Notes: generated by a model from the sequence alone, not told the origin. Positions 8,231 through 15,994 are shown, numbered from the stretch's first letter. The stretch is 29,879 nucleotides of DNA from Devosia sp. (GCA_025352765.1 JANXSI010000479.1:1-29879); one strand, 5' to 3'. Made by a program: numbers and translations.

Positions 8231-9262
8231 CTAGTCCTCGAGCCGCGTCGACGGACGGCCATCGAGCATCGCGCCCTTGACCGCCGCGTCGATGGCTGTG
8301 AGTTCGGCCGCCGTGAACTCCAGCCGGTCGAGGGCGCCGAGGCAATCCTTGAGCTGCTCGAGCGTCCGCACGCCGATCAGCGCCGAGGTCATCTCCGGGC
8401 GCCGCAGCACCCAGGCCAGCGCCAGCTGCACCAGCGTCTGCTTGCGCGCTTTGGCGATCGCCCCCAGCGCGTCCACCGCGCGCAGCACCTTTGGCGCCAG
8501 CGCCTTGCGGTTGATCGTCGAATTGCGGTCGTCGGCGCGCGTCCCCTCGGTGCCCTTCGAGTACTTCCCCGACAGCACGCCCTGTGCCAGCGGCGAAAAG
8601 CCGATCATGCCGATCCCGAGTTCGCCGCAGGCGCCGATCGTGTCGTCGTCCTCGATCCAGCGGTTGAGGATCGAATAGCTGGGTTGGTGGATGAGGAGCG
8701 GCACACCCATGTCGGCGAGGATCCGGTGCGCCTCGATCGTCTCGGCGCGCGGGTAGGACGACACGCCCACATAGAGCGCCTTTCCCGAGTGCTGCAGGTC
8801 GGCCAGCGCCGCCATGGTTTCCTCGAGCGGCGTCAGTGGATCATAGCGGTGCGAATAGAAGATATCGACGTAGTCGAGGCCCATGCGCTTGAGGCTCTGC
8901 TCGCACGAGGCGATCAAATGCTTGCGCGAGCCGAACTCGCCATAGGGGCCCGGCCACATGCGCCACCCGGCCTTGCTCGAAACGACCAGTTCGTCCCGGT
9001 AGGGGCGGAAGTCGCGCGCCATGATGTCGCCGAACAGTTCCTCGGCTGCGCCGGGCGGTGGTCCGTAATTGTTGGCGAGATCGAAATGCGTCACGCCGCG
9101 ATCGAAGGCGTAGCTCAGGATCTCGAAAGCCGAGGGGTAGTCGCGCGTGCCGCCAAAATTCTGCCACAGCCCCAGCGAGATCGCCGGGAGCTTGAGGCCG
9201 GAGCGGCCGGTGCGCCGGAACCGCATCGAGTCGTAGCGCGTATCGCTGGCGCGATAGGTCAT
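8231..9262 (-). CDS. Aldo/keto reductase, YghZ/Gpr-type (L-glyceraldehyde 3-phosphate reductase-like)
   Basis: This 343-residue NADPH-dependent oxidoreductase closely follows E. coli YghZ in length and landmarks: LPAISLGLWQNFGG, the catalytic Asp segment THFDLANNYGPPPG, the catalytic Lys in SSKAG, MWPGPYG, the YSHR motif carrying the catalytic His, LLIHQPSYS, and FSPLAQGVLSGKY. All four catalytic tetrad residues (Asp, Tyr, Lys, His) appear present. YghZ detoxifies L-glyceraldehyde 3-phosphate and methylglyoxal-type aldehydes, so that is the likely role. The start at 9262 has GAGG 5 bases upstream. The open frame extends to 9526, but that part lies over the end of the next gene and is not protein-like. 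Confidence 0.9.
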   Translation of the reverse strand: MTYRASDTRYDSMRFRRTGRSGLKLPAISLGLWQNFGGTRDYPSAFEILSYAFDRGVTHFDLANNYGPPPGAAEELFGDIMARDFRPYRDELVVSSKAGWRMWPGPYGEFGSRKHLIASCEQSLKRMGLDYVDIFYSHRYDPLTPLEETMAALADLQHSGKALYVGVSSYPRAETIEAHRILADMGVPLLIHQPSYSILNRWIEDDDTIGACGELGIGMIGFSPLAQGVLSGKYSKGTEGTRADDRNSTINRKALAPKVLRAVDALGAIAKARKQTLVQLALAWVLRRPEMTSALIGVRTLEQLKDCLGALDRLEFTAAELTAIDAAVKGAMLDGRPSTRLED

Positions 9263-9407
9263 GGCATCCTCGTGTGGAATGGCCAGCGGGTCGGCAGCAA
9301 CCAGCCGGCGCAGCGGCCGAAAGGCGCGGGGCCCGGCGACACTGCCGCAAAGCGCCAGTGTCTTCAAGGCGCCCGTCCGTCGCTCTCGGCGACTGGCGCT
9401 GAGTTGG

Positions 9408-10292
9408 TCAGGTTCCGCCGCTCGGGACCCCCGGAGTAGAGTCCATGCAATAGACCTCTCCAGTGATAACTTCCTTGTGGATGCAGCCCGGAGTCGGCGG
9501 CGGCGCGCTGGCACCCGAAGCGGCACTCCTGCCGCCGCCCAGGGTCTTGCCCCCGGCCGCCGTATAGAGCGCGGCGCCCCGGTCGGATGGATCGTCCTCG
9601 CGATGCCGCCGGATCAGCGACTTGGCCTCGGGCGAGAAGTAGCCTCTGAGCCCCAGCGTTATCCGCCAGGCGCCATCCTGCCCGACCCGGCTCTCGGCAG
9701 TCACCGCCAGCGGCAGATCGAAGGACTCGAGCAAATACTCGCCGCCCAGTTGCACCGCCCCATAGCCATCGAGCGAACTTACGCCCAAGGTCAGCCGGGC
9801 GTTGTCGGTCAGGTAATATCCAAGGTTCGCCATCGCCATGGGCGCGTATCGCGTCGCACCACCGCCGCTCGGCATGGCGACGGATGCGCCGGCCCAGGCT
9901 TCGATCGTCCAGCGGTCGAAATACAATTCCGCCTCGGGTCCGGCGGCGACGACAAGGGTGCCGGGCGTCCGCACCACTCCCAGCGTACCGCCGATCAGAT
10001 AGCTCTGCGGATCGCGCGTGAACGCATGCAACGCGGCGCTGCCTGTCAGCCCGGAAGCGAAGGCCACGCTCGCGTCCGCCTGGATCCCGAAACGGTCGCC
10101 GACGGGGAGGGTGATTGTTCCGGCCGCCCGGCCGATAAAGGCGACACTGGGGAGCGACAGCACGCCGGCATCGAACTCCGCTTTGCCATTGATCGCCGAA
10201 ACGGCCGGCAATTGCTGCGCGACGGCCGAGCCAAATCCCAGATCAAGCAAAATCGCCAGCGCAAACGCAGCGCCCAAAATACGTGCCGACAC
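9408..10292 (-). CDS. Exported protein of unknown function, possible outer-membrane beta-barrel
   Basis: The product is not recognised. The preferred GTG start at 10292 is preceded by GAGGGGG about 5 bases away and begins directly with a good signal peptide (MSARIL, a hydrophobic stretch, cleavage near SAVA-QQ). A GTG at 10319 in the same frame lacks a ribosome site. The mature ~270 residues alternate polar and hydrophobic residues with many Gly, Ala and aromatic residues (for example LGYYLTDNARLTLGVSS, AVQLGGEYLLESF, WRITLGLRGYF), which suggests a small porin-like barrel. The last ~60 residues are Ser/Gly/Pro-rich with two cysteines (PGCIHK and VYCMD), perhaps a disulphide-linked tail. It appears to be monocistronic. 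Confidence 0.65.
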   Translation of the reverse strand: MSARILGAAFALAILLDLGFGSAVAQQLPAVSAINGKAEFDAGVLSLPSVAFIGRAAGTITLPVGDRFGIQADASVAFASGLTGSAALHAFTRDPQSYLIGGTLGVVRTPGTLVVAAGPEAELYFDRWTIEAWAGASVAMPSGGGATRYAPMAMANLGYYLTDNARLTLGVSSLDGYGAVQLGGEYLLESFDLPLAVTAESRVGQDGAWRITLGLRGYFSPEAKSLIRRHREDDPSDRGAALYTAAGGKTLGGGRSAASGASAPPPTPGCIHKEVITGEVYCMDSTPGVPSGGT

Positions 10293-10330
10293 CCGAGCCC
10301 CCTCGGATAGGGTTTCCACGTAGAAAAAGA

Positions 10331-10346
10331 GTTAACGATAAGTAAA
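10331..10346. promoter_or_regulatory. CtrA-like binding motif upstream of the exported protein gene
   Basis: On the minus strand the bases read TTTA-N7-TTAAC, one mismatch from the alphaproteobacterial CtrA box TTAA-N7-TTAAC. It sits in the AT-rich 10320-10350 stretch, 40 bases upstream of the GTG start at 10292, in otherwise very GC-rich DNA. No experimental link is available; the motif is short. Confidence 0.3.
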
Positions 10347-10433
10347 TAACCATACGGGCCGGCGGTGTTCAAGGAAAAGAGTCCCGGGCGGGCGGTGTCG
10401 GCGGCCGTCAATTGCTTCGGAAGAGTAAGTTAT

Positions 10434-11573
10434 TCAGTCCTGGAGCTTTTCCAGCGCCGAGACCAGCAACTGGTCTTCGACCAGCGTGCCGGCTTCTGCC
10501 GGTGCCTGGGCGCGTTGCTCTTTCCAATTGGTGTTGATGCCCTTGAAGTGCCAGTAGAGCGCATCCTCCGGCATCGATTTGGCGAACAGCGCCCGTCCCT
10601 CGATCCAGTGCCAATAGGGGTGCACGGACAGCTTGCGCACCCATTTGCGGCTCGGATCGAGCGCCCACTTGCGCTGCCGCGACAGCGCGGCCTTGTCGTC
10701 GGCAAGCCGCATCCGGAAATCGCGCTGACGCGCCCCACCCGTCGCCTCGATCCAGATGCCCCGAAACGCCACCAGCCCACCGCGCGAGGTTTTGGCCAGC
10801 TCGTAGATCGAGCGGCCCGACCGGGTGCCCGCCAACTCGTCGATGTCGCAATCGAGGAGGCCGTAGGCGAGTTCGCCGTAGCGCCTGAGCACCACGCTCA
10901 TCGAGCCGATCTGCAGGAACCGCGCCCAGTACGGGTCCTTGCGGACCGCCCGGTCGATCGGCCCGAAGCTGTAGGGCCAGCTCGGCACGCCCGCAAACGC
11001 AATGCCGGGAACCAACTGCAGCGTCGCCAGCACCTCAGCCGGCTCGTAGCGGCTCGAGCCGTTGTCGAACAGGATCACCGCATCGGTGCCGTGCACCTTG
11101 GCGTGAAACGTCGCCCATTCGCGGATCCAGGCAAGATCGTTGTTCCGGTTGATCGAAAACAGCAGTTTTCGGTCGCGCAGCGTCGCGGCGGAACTGGGCT
11201 GCACTGGAAGCACCAGCCGCTCGCCGGCGAACGTCACCTCGACCGAGTGAGTATCTGCCGGCGCACCGACCAGTTCGGTCACGAGCGTACTGAGTGAGGG
11301 AAAGAACCGGACCCTCAGCGGTGTCTTCGACGGTAGCGCGACGAACTTTGCCAGCCGGTACCCGGCTTCGAGGTTCACCCAGGCCGGACCGACCATGAGG
11401 ATGCGCTGGCCATCGGCATGACGGAAGCAGTCGTAGAACAGGGTTCGATCGTCGAACGCGGCGGTGAACTCCGCTGTCCGCTTGCGCTGCGGCGCCCGCG
11501 GCAGGCGGCGCACCGGGCTGTTGAACGGCAGCACCGCGGAGGAATTGGCAGACGGGAGCGGCTCCGCGGTCAT
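10434..11573 (-). CDS. Glycosyltransferase-like protein (GT2_4/GT92-type)
   Basis: This 379-residue protein has a central domain resembling the Glyco_tranf_2_4/GT92 group: a start strand with NRNNDLAWIREWATFHAKV (about 147-165), AVILFDNGSS shortly after, and a metal-binding DxD-like LLDCDIDEL. Such enzymes add sugars to surface polysaccharides or glycoproteins. The N-terminal ~130 residues are poorly conserved and contain no signal peptide or membrane helix. The acceptor cannot be inferred. The ATG overlaps the pheT stop by 4 bases (ATGA), so it is translated as the last gene of the pheST unit, an odd partner for a tRNA synthetase. It could instead be a sugar-phosphate or lipid-modifying enzyme. 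Confidence 0.62.
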   Translation of the reverse strand: MTAEPLPSANSSAVLPFNSPVRRLPRAPQRKRTAEFTAAFDDRTLFYDCFRHADGQRILMVGPAWVNLEAGYRLAKFVALPSKTPLRVRFFPSLSTLVTELVGAPADTHSVEVTFAGERLVLPVQPSSAATLRDRKLLFSINRNNDLAWIREWATFHAKVHGTDAVILFDNGSSRYEPAEVLATLQLVPGIAFAGVPSWPYSFGPIDRAVRKDPYWARFLQIGSMSVVLRRYGELAYGLLDCDIDELAGTRSGRSIYELAKTSRGGLVAFRGIWIEATGGARQRDFRMRLADDKAALSRQRKWALDPSRKWVRKLSVHPYWHWIEGRALFAKSMPEDALYWHFKGINTNWKEQRAQAPAEAGTLVEDQLLVSALEKLQD

Positions 11574-13975
11574 CCGCGCAGCGTGCCGCCCGTTGCCTTG
11601 CCCACTGCCGCGACGATCGCCGCGCTGGTCTTTTCGATGTCCTCGTCGGTGAGCGTCTTGGCCGTCGGCTGCAATGTCACCCGGATGGCGACCGATTTCT
11701 TGCCTTCGGCGACGCCCTTGCCCTCGAACAGGTCGAAGATGCCGACATCGGTGATCAGCACCTTGTCGGCATTGCGGGCCGCGCGCAGCAGCACCGCCGC
11801 CGTCACGTCGCGATCGACGAGGAAGGCGTAGTCGCGCTCGACCGGCATCAGGTCACTGAGCTTCAGTGCCGGCTTGCTGCGCGTCGGCTTGCGCCTGGGC
11901 TCGGGGATCGCGTCGAGATCGAGCTCGAACGCCACCACCGGCCCCGTCACGTCGAGGTCGGCGGCCCAGCTCGGATGCAGTTCGCCGAACCAGGCGATGA
12001 CGTTGGTCGGCCCCAGCTGCACGCGGCCGCCACGGCCGGGGTGCGCCCAGGCCGGGGCCTCGCTGACGATCTGCAGCTTGTCGATGTCGTGGCCCAGCAC
12101 GTCGAGCACCGCGGCCAGATCGGCCTTGGCGTCATAGACCGAGAGCGTGTCGCCACCCTGCCAGGTCTTGGCTGCGCCGCCCACCCGCACCGCGGTGGCA
12201 TAGGTGTGCTGGCCTTCGGGAAGGTCGCTCAGAAACACCTGCCCGACCTCGAAGATCGCAAGGTCCGCAACGCCACGATTGCCGTTGCGCCGCGCCGCGC
12301 TCAGCAGGCCCGGCAGCAGCGAGGGCCGCATGTCGGAAAGGTCCGCCGCGATGGCATTGGCGAGCTTGAGCTGTTCCGACCCGCCGCCGAAGCGCTTCGC
12401 TTCGTCGGCCGAAATGAACGACCAGGTCACGGCCTCGTCGAGTCCGCGCGAGGCGAGCACGCGCTTGACCGTCCGGCGTCGGTTCTGCATCGGCGTCAGC
12501 ATGCGCGAGGCAACCCCCGTCAGCCGCGGCAGCGGCTCGACCGGAATGTTGTCGACCCCCACCATTCGCATCACTTCCTCGACCAGATCGGCCTTCTGCG
12601 TTACGTCAGGGCGCCAGGACGGCACCTTGACCTGAAGCGGCGTTCCAGTTCCGCTGACGGTGAACCCGAGGCGCGTCAGCAGCTCGACGATCCGTGTCTG
12701 GGGCAGATCGAGTCCAGTCAGCCGCTTGACTTCGGTCACCGGGAACTCGACGACCGTGTTGGGGAAGACGTCGTCGCCCGAGATCGCCGGTTGCATCGGT
12801 TCGCCGCCACAGATCTCGAGGACGAGACGTGTCGCGAGCTCGAGGCCCGGCTCGGTCAGCGCCGGGTCGACGCCGCGCTCGAGCCGGTAGCGGGCGTCCG
12901 AAACAATGCCCGTCCGGCGTCCGGTCTTGGCGATTTCCTCGGGGTCCCAGCTGGCGCATTCCATGAAGACGTTCACGGTCGCGTCGGTGCAACTGCTCGG
13001 CACCCCGCCGAGGATGCCCCCGAGGCAAAGGGGACCGGTGTCGTCGGCGATGACGCACATGCCCGCGTCGAGCGTGTGCGTGCGTCCGTCGAGGCCTTCG
13101 AGCGTTTCGCCGGCGCTGGCGTTGCGCAGCAGCGGCTGGCCGGTGATCCGGTCGGCGTCATAGGCGTGCAGCGGCCGCCCCCAGCCGAGCGAGACGAGAT
13201 TGGTGATGTCGGCCAGCGCGTTGATCGGCCGGAGGCCCACGGCGCGCAGCCGCTGCTGCAGCCAGTCGGGCGAGGGGCCGTTGCGGACGCCCTTGATGGT
13301 GCGTCCGGCGAACTTGCGGATCGCCTTGGGCTCGCCCGCCGCGAACTGCTGCGGCAGCGGGGCGATCGGGCTGGGTCCTGCCGAGGGGATAGCCGACATG
13401 TCGGTCGGCTTCAGCGTGCCGAGGCCGTAGGCGGCAAGGTCGCGCGCGACACCGTAAACGCCCGCCGCGTCGCCACGATTGGGGGTCAGCGAGATGTCGA
13501 ACACGACGCCGTTGATCCCCGCATAGTCGACATACGGCACGCCCACCGGCGCGTCGTCGGGCAGCACGATGATGCCGTCATGGTCGTCGGAGAGGTTGAG
13601 CTCCATCCCCGAGCACAGCATGCCGTTCGACACCTGGCCGCGGATGATGCCTTTGCTGATGGTGATGTTCTTGCCCGGGATGTGCGTGCCGGCGAAGGCG
13701 AACACCGACTTCATGTCCGACCGCGCGTTCGGTGCCCCGCACACCACATCGAGAATCTCGCCGGTGCCGGCGTCGACCTTGCAGACCTTGAGGTGGTCGG
13801 AATTCGGGTGCGGTTCGGCCGAAATCACATGCGCCACGACGAACGGGCGCAATTCCTTGCCCTGGTCCTCGACGCTTTCGACCTCAAGGCCGATCAGCGT
13901 CAGCGCCTCCGAGATCTGCTCGGTGGTGGCGGTGGTGTCGAGGTGGTCCTTCAACCAGTCGAGCGTGAATTTCAT
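11570..13975 (-). CDS. pheT: Phenylalanyl-tRNA synthetase beta subunit
   Basis: The 801-residue protein is the tRNA-binding and editing subunit of the alpha2-beta2 synthetase that charges tRNA-Phe. The domains follow the family order: N-terminal MKFTLDWLKDHLDT, a tRNA-binding OB fold (about 40-150, with AHVISAEPHPNSDHLKVCKV), the B3/B4 editing region (about 210-390), the B5 domain (about 400-475), the core domain with VMRMVGVDNIP and the DEAVTWSFIS stretch, and a C-terminal ferredoxin-fold anticodon-binding domain (about 705-800, with SDLMPVERDYAFLVD). Length is typical. No good ribosome site precedes the ATG; it overlaps the stop of a 16-codon mini-ORF that itself begins at the pheS stop. 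It is followed by the glycosyltransferase-like gene with a 4-base overlap. Confidence 0.97.
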   Translation of the reverse strand: MKFTLDWLKDHLDTTATTEQISEALTLIGLEVESVEDQGKELRPFVVAHVISAEPHPNSDHLKVCKVDAGTGEILDVVCGAPNARSDMKSVFAFAGTHIPGKNITISKGIIRGQVSNGMLCSGMELNLSDDHDGIIVLPDDAPVGVPYVDYAGINGVVFDISLTPNRGDAAGVYGVARDLAAYGLGTLKPTDMSAIPSAGPSPIAPLPQQFAAGEPKAIRKFAGRTIKGVRNGPSPDWLQQRLRAVGLRPINALADITNLVSLGWGRPLHAYDADRITGQPLLRNASAGETLEGLDGRTHTLDAGMCVIADDTGPLCLGGILGGVPSSCTDATVNVFMECASWDPEEIAKTGRRTGIVSDARYRLERGVDPALTEPGLELATRLVLEICGGEPMQPAISGDDVFPNTVVEFPVTEVKRLTGLDLPQTRIVELLTRLGFTVSGTGTPLQVKVPSWRPDVTQKADLVEEVMRMVGVDNIPVEPLPRLTGVASRMLTPMQNRRRTVKRVLASRGLDEAVTWSFISADEAKRFGGGSEQLKLANAIAADLSDMRPSLLPGLLSAARRNGNRGVADLAIFEVGQVFLSDLPEGQHTYATAVRVGGAAKTWQGGDTLSVYDAKADLAAVLDVLGHDIDKLQIVSEAPAWAHPGRGGRVQLGPTNVIAWFGELHPSWAADLDVTGPVVAFELDLDAIPEPRRKPTRSKPALKLSDLMPVERDYAFLVDRDVTAAVLLRAARNADKVLITDVGIFDLFEGKGVAEGKKSVAIRVTLQPTAKTLTDEDIEKTSAAIVAAVGKATGGTLRG

Positions 13976-14022
13976 GAGCAGGTGCTTTCAATCAGCATTT
14001 CGTCGCGGGCGGCCGTCGTCAT
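13972..14022 (-). CDS. 16-codon mini-ORF coupling pheS to pheT
   Basis: This short frame starts at an ATG that overlaps the pheS stop (TGATG) and ends at a TGA that overlaps the pheT start (ATGA). It would encode MTTAARDEMLIESTCS. It resembles no known peptide. Its placement exactly fills the 46-base gap between the two subunit genes, so the simplest reading is a translational bridge that lets a ribosome finishing pheS re-initiate and reach pheT. Both overlaps could also have arisen by chance in so short a frame; peptide function is not implied. Confidence 0.4.
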   Translation of the reverse strand: MTTAARDEMLIESTCS

Positions 14023-15152
14023 CACGAGCTCAGCCCCCCGAACAGCGTCGGCATGTCGAAGGCGCGGAAGCCGTAGTGATCCAGCCAGCGCTTGTCGGCG
14101 TCGAAGAAGGCGCGGAGGTCGTTCATGCCGTATTTGAGCATGGCGATGCGGTCGATCCCCATGCCCCAGGCAAAGCCCTGGTAGACGTCGGGGTCGAGCC
14201 CGCAATTGCGCAGCACGTTCGCATGCACCATGCCGCAGCCCAGAATCTCGAGCCAGTCGCTGCCCTGGCCGATCTTCACTTCGGCGCCCGAGCGGTCGCA
14301 CTGGACGTCGACTTCCATCGACGGCTCGGTGAACGGGAAGAAGCTCGGGCGGAAGCGGAGTTTCACGCCGTCGACCTCGAAGAACGCCTTGAGGAATTCC
14401 TCCAGCACCCAGCGCAACTGGCCGATATGCGAGCTCTTGTCGATGACCAGCCCTTCGACCTGATGGAACATCGGCGTGTGCGTCTGATCGCTGTCGTGCC
14501 GGTAGGTGCGGCCCGGCGCGATGATGCGGATCGGTGGCTCGACGGCGCCGGTGAGATAGGGCGCCGCGGGCTTGTCGTTGCCCTGCTTCATGGCGCGGAT
14601 CTGCACCGGCGAGGTGTGGGTGCGCAGCACCTTGCGCGTCCCGTCCGCACCCGGCTGCAGGAAGAACGTGTCGTGCATTTCGCGCGCCGGATGTCCCTCG
14701 GGGAAGTTGAGCGCGGTGAAATTGTACCAGTCGGTCTCGATGTCGGGACCTTCGGCGATGGTGAAGCCCATGTCGGAAAAGATCGCGGTGATCTCGTCCC
14801 AGACCTGGCTGATGGGGTGGATACGGCCCGTCGCCGTCGTCGGCCGCGTCACCGGCAGGGTGATGTCGAGGCGCTCGCTCTTGAGCCGCGCATCGAGCGC
14901 TTTCGCCCGCAGGTCGCTGCCCTTGGCCTCGATCAACCCGGCGACTTCATTCTTGAGCCCGTTGATCGCGGGACCCGCGCTCCTGCGGTCCTCGGGCGCC
15001 ATGGTGCCGAGTGACGCAAGCAGCGCCGAGACGGAGCCTTTCTTGCCCAGGGCCGAAACCCGCACGGCGTCGAGCGCGGCTTCGTCCGCCGCGGCGGCGA
15101 TAGCGGCGCTGAGATCGGTGCGGAGGCGGTCGATATCGTCGGTGAGGCTCAT
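14022..15152 (-). CDS. pheS: Phenylalanyl-tRNA synthetase alpha subunit
   Basis: The 376-residue catalytic subunit starts at ATG 15152 (MSLTDDIDRLRTDL), which begins the family's N-terminal coiled coil (about 1-90); a longer frame to 15179 adds only nine residues from the intergenic leader. Class II aminoacyl-tRNA synthetase motifs are all present: GHPAREMHDTFFL, TYRHDSDQTHTPMFHQVEG (motif 2 region), FRPSFFPFTEPSMEVDV, and the C-terminal motif 3 GFAWGMGIDRIAMLKYG. Phe selection normally depends on an alanine in that last motif, and it is present here. A strong terminator lies 26 bases upstream, so the gene either has its own promoter or is controlled by read-through from rplT. Confidence 0.97.
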   Translation of the reverse strand: MSLTDDIDRLRTDLSAAIAAAADEAALDAVRVSALGKKGSVSALLASLGTMAPEDRRSAGPAINGLKNEVAGLIEAKGSDLRAKALDARLKSERLDITLPVTRPTTATGRIHPISQVWDEITAIFSDMGFTIAEGPDIETDWYNFTALNFPEGHPAREMHDTFFLQPGADGTRKVLRTHTSPVQIRAMKQGNDKPAAPYLTGAVEPPIRIIAPGRTYRHDSDQTHTPMFHQVEGLVIDKSSHIGQLRWVLEEFLKAFFEVDGVKLRFRPSFFPFTEPSMEVDVQCDRSGAEVKIGQGSDWLEILGCGMVHANVLRNCGLDPDVYQGFAWGMGIDRIAMLKYGMNDLRAFFDADKRWLDHYGFRAFDMPTLFGGLSS

Positions 15153-15177
15153 CTTTGGTCCTTGGCGTCGCGCGGGC

Positions 15178-15221
15178 AAACAAAAAGCCCCGCGCCGGCC
15201 CGGTCAGGGCGGCGCAAGGCT
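15178..15221 (-). terminator. Rho-independent terminator or attenuator between rplT and pheS
   Basis: On the minus strand a 12-pair stem (AGCCTTGCGCCG with CGGCGCGGGGCT, two G-U pairs) closes a 12-base loop and is followed directly by TTTTTGTTT. It lies 39 bases after rplT and 26 bases before pheS. In E. coli the same position holds the pheM attenuator, so this could be a regulated terminator rather than an operon end. Confidence 0.85.
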
Positions 15222-15253
15222 TAGCTTGAGGCCTCGAAAAAGGCTAGGAGCAG
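15221..15253 (-). other. Possible pheS leader peptide frame with two Phe codons
   Basis: Right after the rplT stop the frame CTG CTC CTA GCC TTT TTC GAG GCC TCA AGC TAA runs into the base of the pheS terminator stem. It contains two adjacent Phe codons (15236-15241), like pheM leader peptides. The weakness is the start: there is no ATG, GTG or TTG, only a CTG with AAGG 4 bases upstream. The same bases hold GCCT/AGGC/GCCT segments that can pair in alternative ways, ending with the terminator arm. Treated as a candidate only. Confidence 0.25.
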
Positions 15254-15259
15254 ATCGCC

Positions 15260-15658
15260 TTAGGCGACGCGCTCGGCGGTGGTCTTCTCGATCTCGCCGA
15301 GGTAACCGAGAGCAGCCTTCGCCTGGGCAACGATTGCCGCGAAAGCCGTGGGCTCGGTGATGGCGATATCGGACAGCACCTTGCGGTCGACCGCAATCTC
15401 AGCCTTCACGAGGCCGTCGATAAATCGACCATAGGTGAGACCGTGCTCGCGCACTGCCGCGTTGATGCGCTGGATCCACAGGGCGCGGAAGTTGCGCTTG
15501 TTGGTGCGGCGATCGCGGTACGCATACTGGCCGGCCTTGTCGACGGCAGCCTTGGCGGCGCGGATGGTGTTCTTGCGGCGACCGTAAAAACCCTCGGCAG
15601 CCTTCAGAACTTTCTTGTGACGGGCGTGATTGGTTACGCCTCTTTTAACGCGTGACAT
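15260..15658 (-). CDS. rplT: Ribosomal protein L20
   Basis: The 132-residue protein is a large-subunit ribosomal protein that binds 23S rRNA early in assembly. It has the characteristic N-terminus MSRVKRGVTNHARHKKVLK, the long basic helix (KNTIRAAKAAVDKAGQYAYRDRR) and the globular C-terminal domain with NAAVREHGLTYGRFIDGL. It is slightly longer than the 118 residues of E. coli L20 because of a short C-terminal tail. AGGAG lies 9 bases before the ATG. It follows rpmI by 12 bases in one transcription unit. Confidence 0.98.
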   Translation of the reverse strand: MSRVKRGVTNHARHKKVLKAAEGFYGRRKNTIRAAKAAVDKAGQYAYRDRRTNKRNFRALWIQRINAAVREHGLTYGRFIDGLVKAEIAVDRKVLSDIAITEPTAFAAIVAQAKAALGYLGEIEKTTAERVA

Positions 15659-15670
15659 GTGCTGCGGCTC

Positions 15671-15871
15671 CTATCGATTGTACGGCATGTACCACTTCAC
15701 CAGACTTTCATCGCCCTTCTTGAGGATCTTGGTTCCCCGGTGACGGCGGATGTAGTCGGCGTTGTGGCTGGAGAGCCGGTGCCGCTTGCCTGCAACGCCC
15801 GCTTTCACGCGGCCGGTCGCAGTCATTTTGAAGCGCTTCTTAGCGCCTGACTTCGTCTTCATTTTGGGCAT
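15671..15871 (-). CDS. rpmI: Ribosomal protein L35
   Basis: This 66-residue basic protein of the large ribosomal subunit has the typical features: MPKMKTKSGAKKRFK at the start, the AGKRHRLSSHN core and the KILKKGDESLVKWYMPY end. AAGGA (15878-15882) precedes the ATG by 6 bases. It is the first gene of the rpmI-rplT unit, which has its own promoter and a structured leader of about 80 bases that may mediate feedback by L20. Confidence 0.98.
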   Translation of the reverse strand: MPKMKTKSGAKKRFKMTATGRVKAGVAGKRHRLSSHNADYIRRHRGTKILKKGDESLVKWYMPYNR

Positions 15872-15887
15872 TTTGCGTCCTTGATTA

Positions 15888-15944
15888 GCCCCAATGGGGC
15901 GTCGCGTCTAAGATCGCCACGGCATGCCTGTCGGCCGGGCGATC
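15888..15944 (-). promoter_or_regulatory. Structured 5' leader of rpmI, possible L20 autoregulatory element
   Basis: Between the predicted transcription start (about 15953) and the rpmI ribosome site the leader can form two hairpins. The first pairs GATCGCC-CGGC with GCCG-GGCGATC (15934-15944 with 15912-15923, one bulged base, 10-base loop). The second is GCCCC-ATT-GGGGC (15888-15900) ending 5 bases before the AAGGA site. Leader-mediated control of rpmI-rplT by L20 is known in E. coli and Bacillus; the structure here does not visibly copy those. Confidence 0.45.
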
Positions 15945-15959
15945 CGGTTGGAAGCGGCG

Positions 15960-15988
15960 TCTATAGAGGGAAGGCGCGGGGAGTGCAA
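15960..15988 (-). promoter_or_regulatory. Sigma-70-type promoter of rpmI-rplT
   Basis: TTGCAC (15983-15988) and TATAGA (15960-15965) are separated by exactly 17 bases on the minus strand. Each matches the consensus at five of six and about four to five of six bases. It overlaps the 3' end region of the marR gene spacer, so rpmI-rplT need not depend on transcription from infC or marR. Confidence 0.65.
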
Positions 15989-15994
15989 GCGGCC

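Noticed and set aside
11975..14137. 720-codon open frame on the plus strand opposite pheT/pheS
   Set aside because: It lies antisense to firmly identified synthetase genes and has Arg/His/Asp-rich, low-information composition typical of the reverse frame of high-GC genes.
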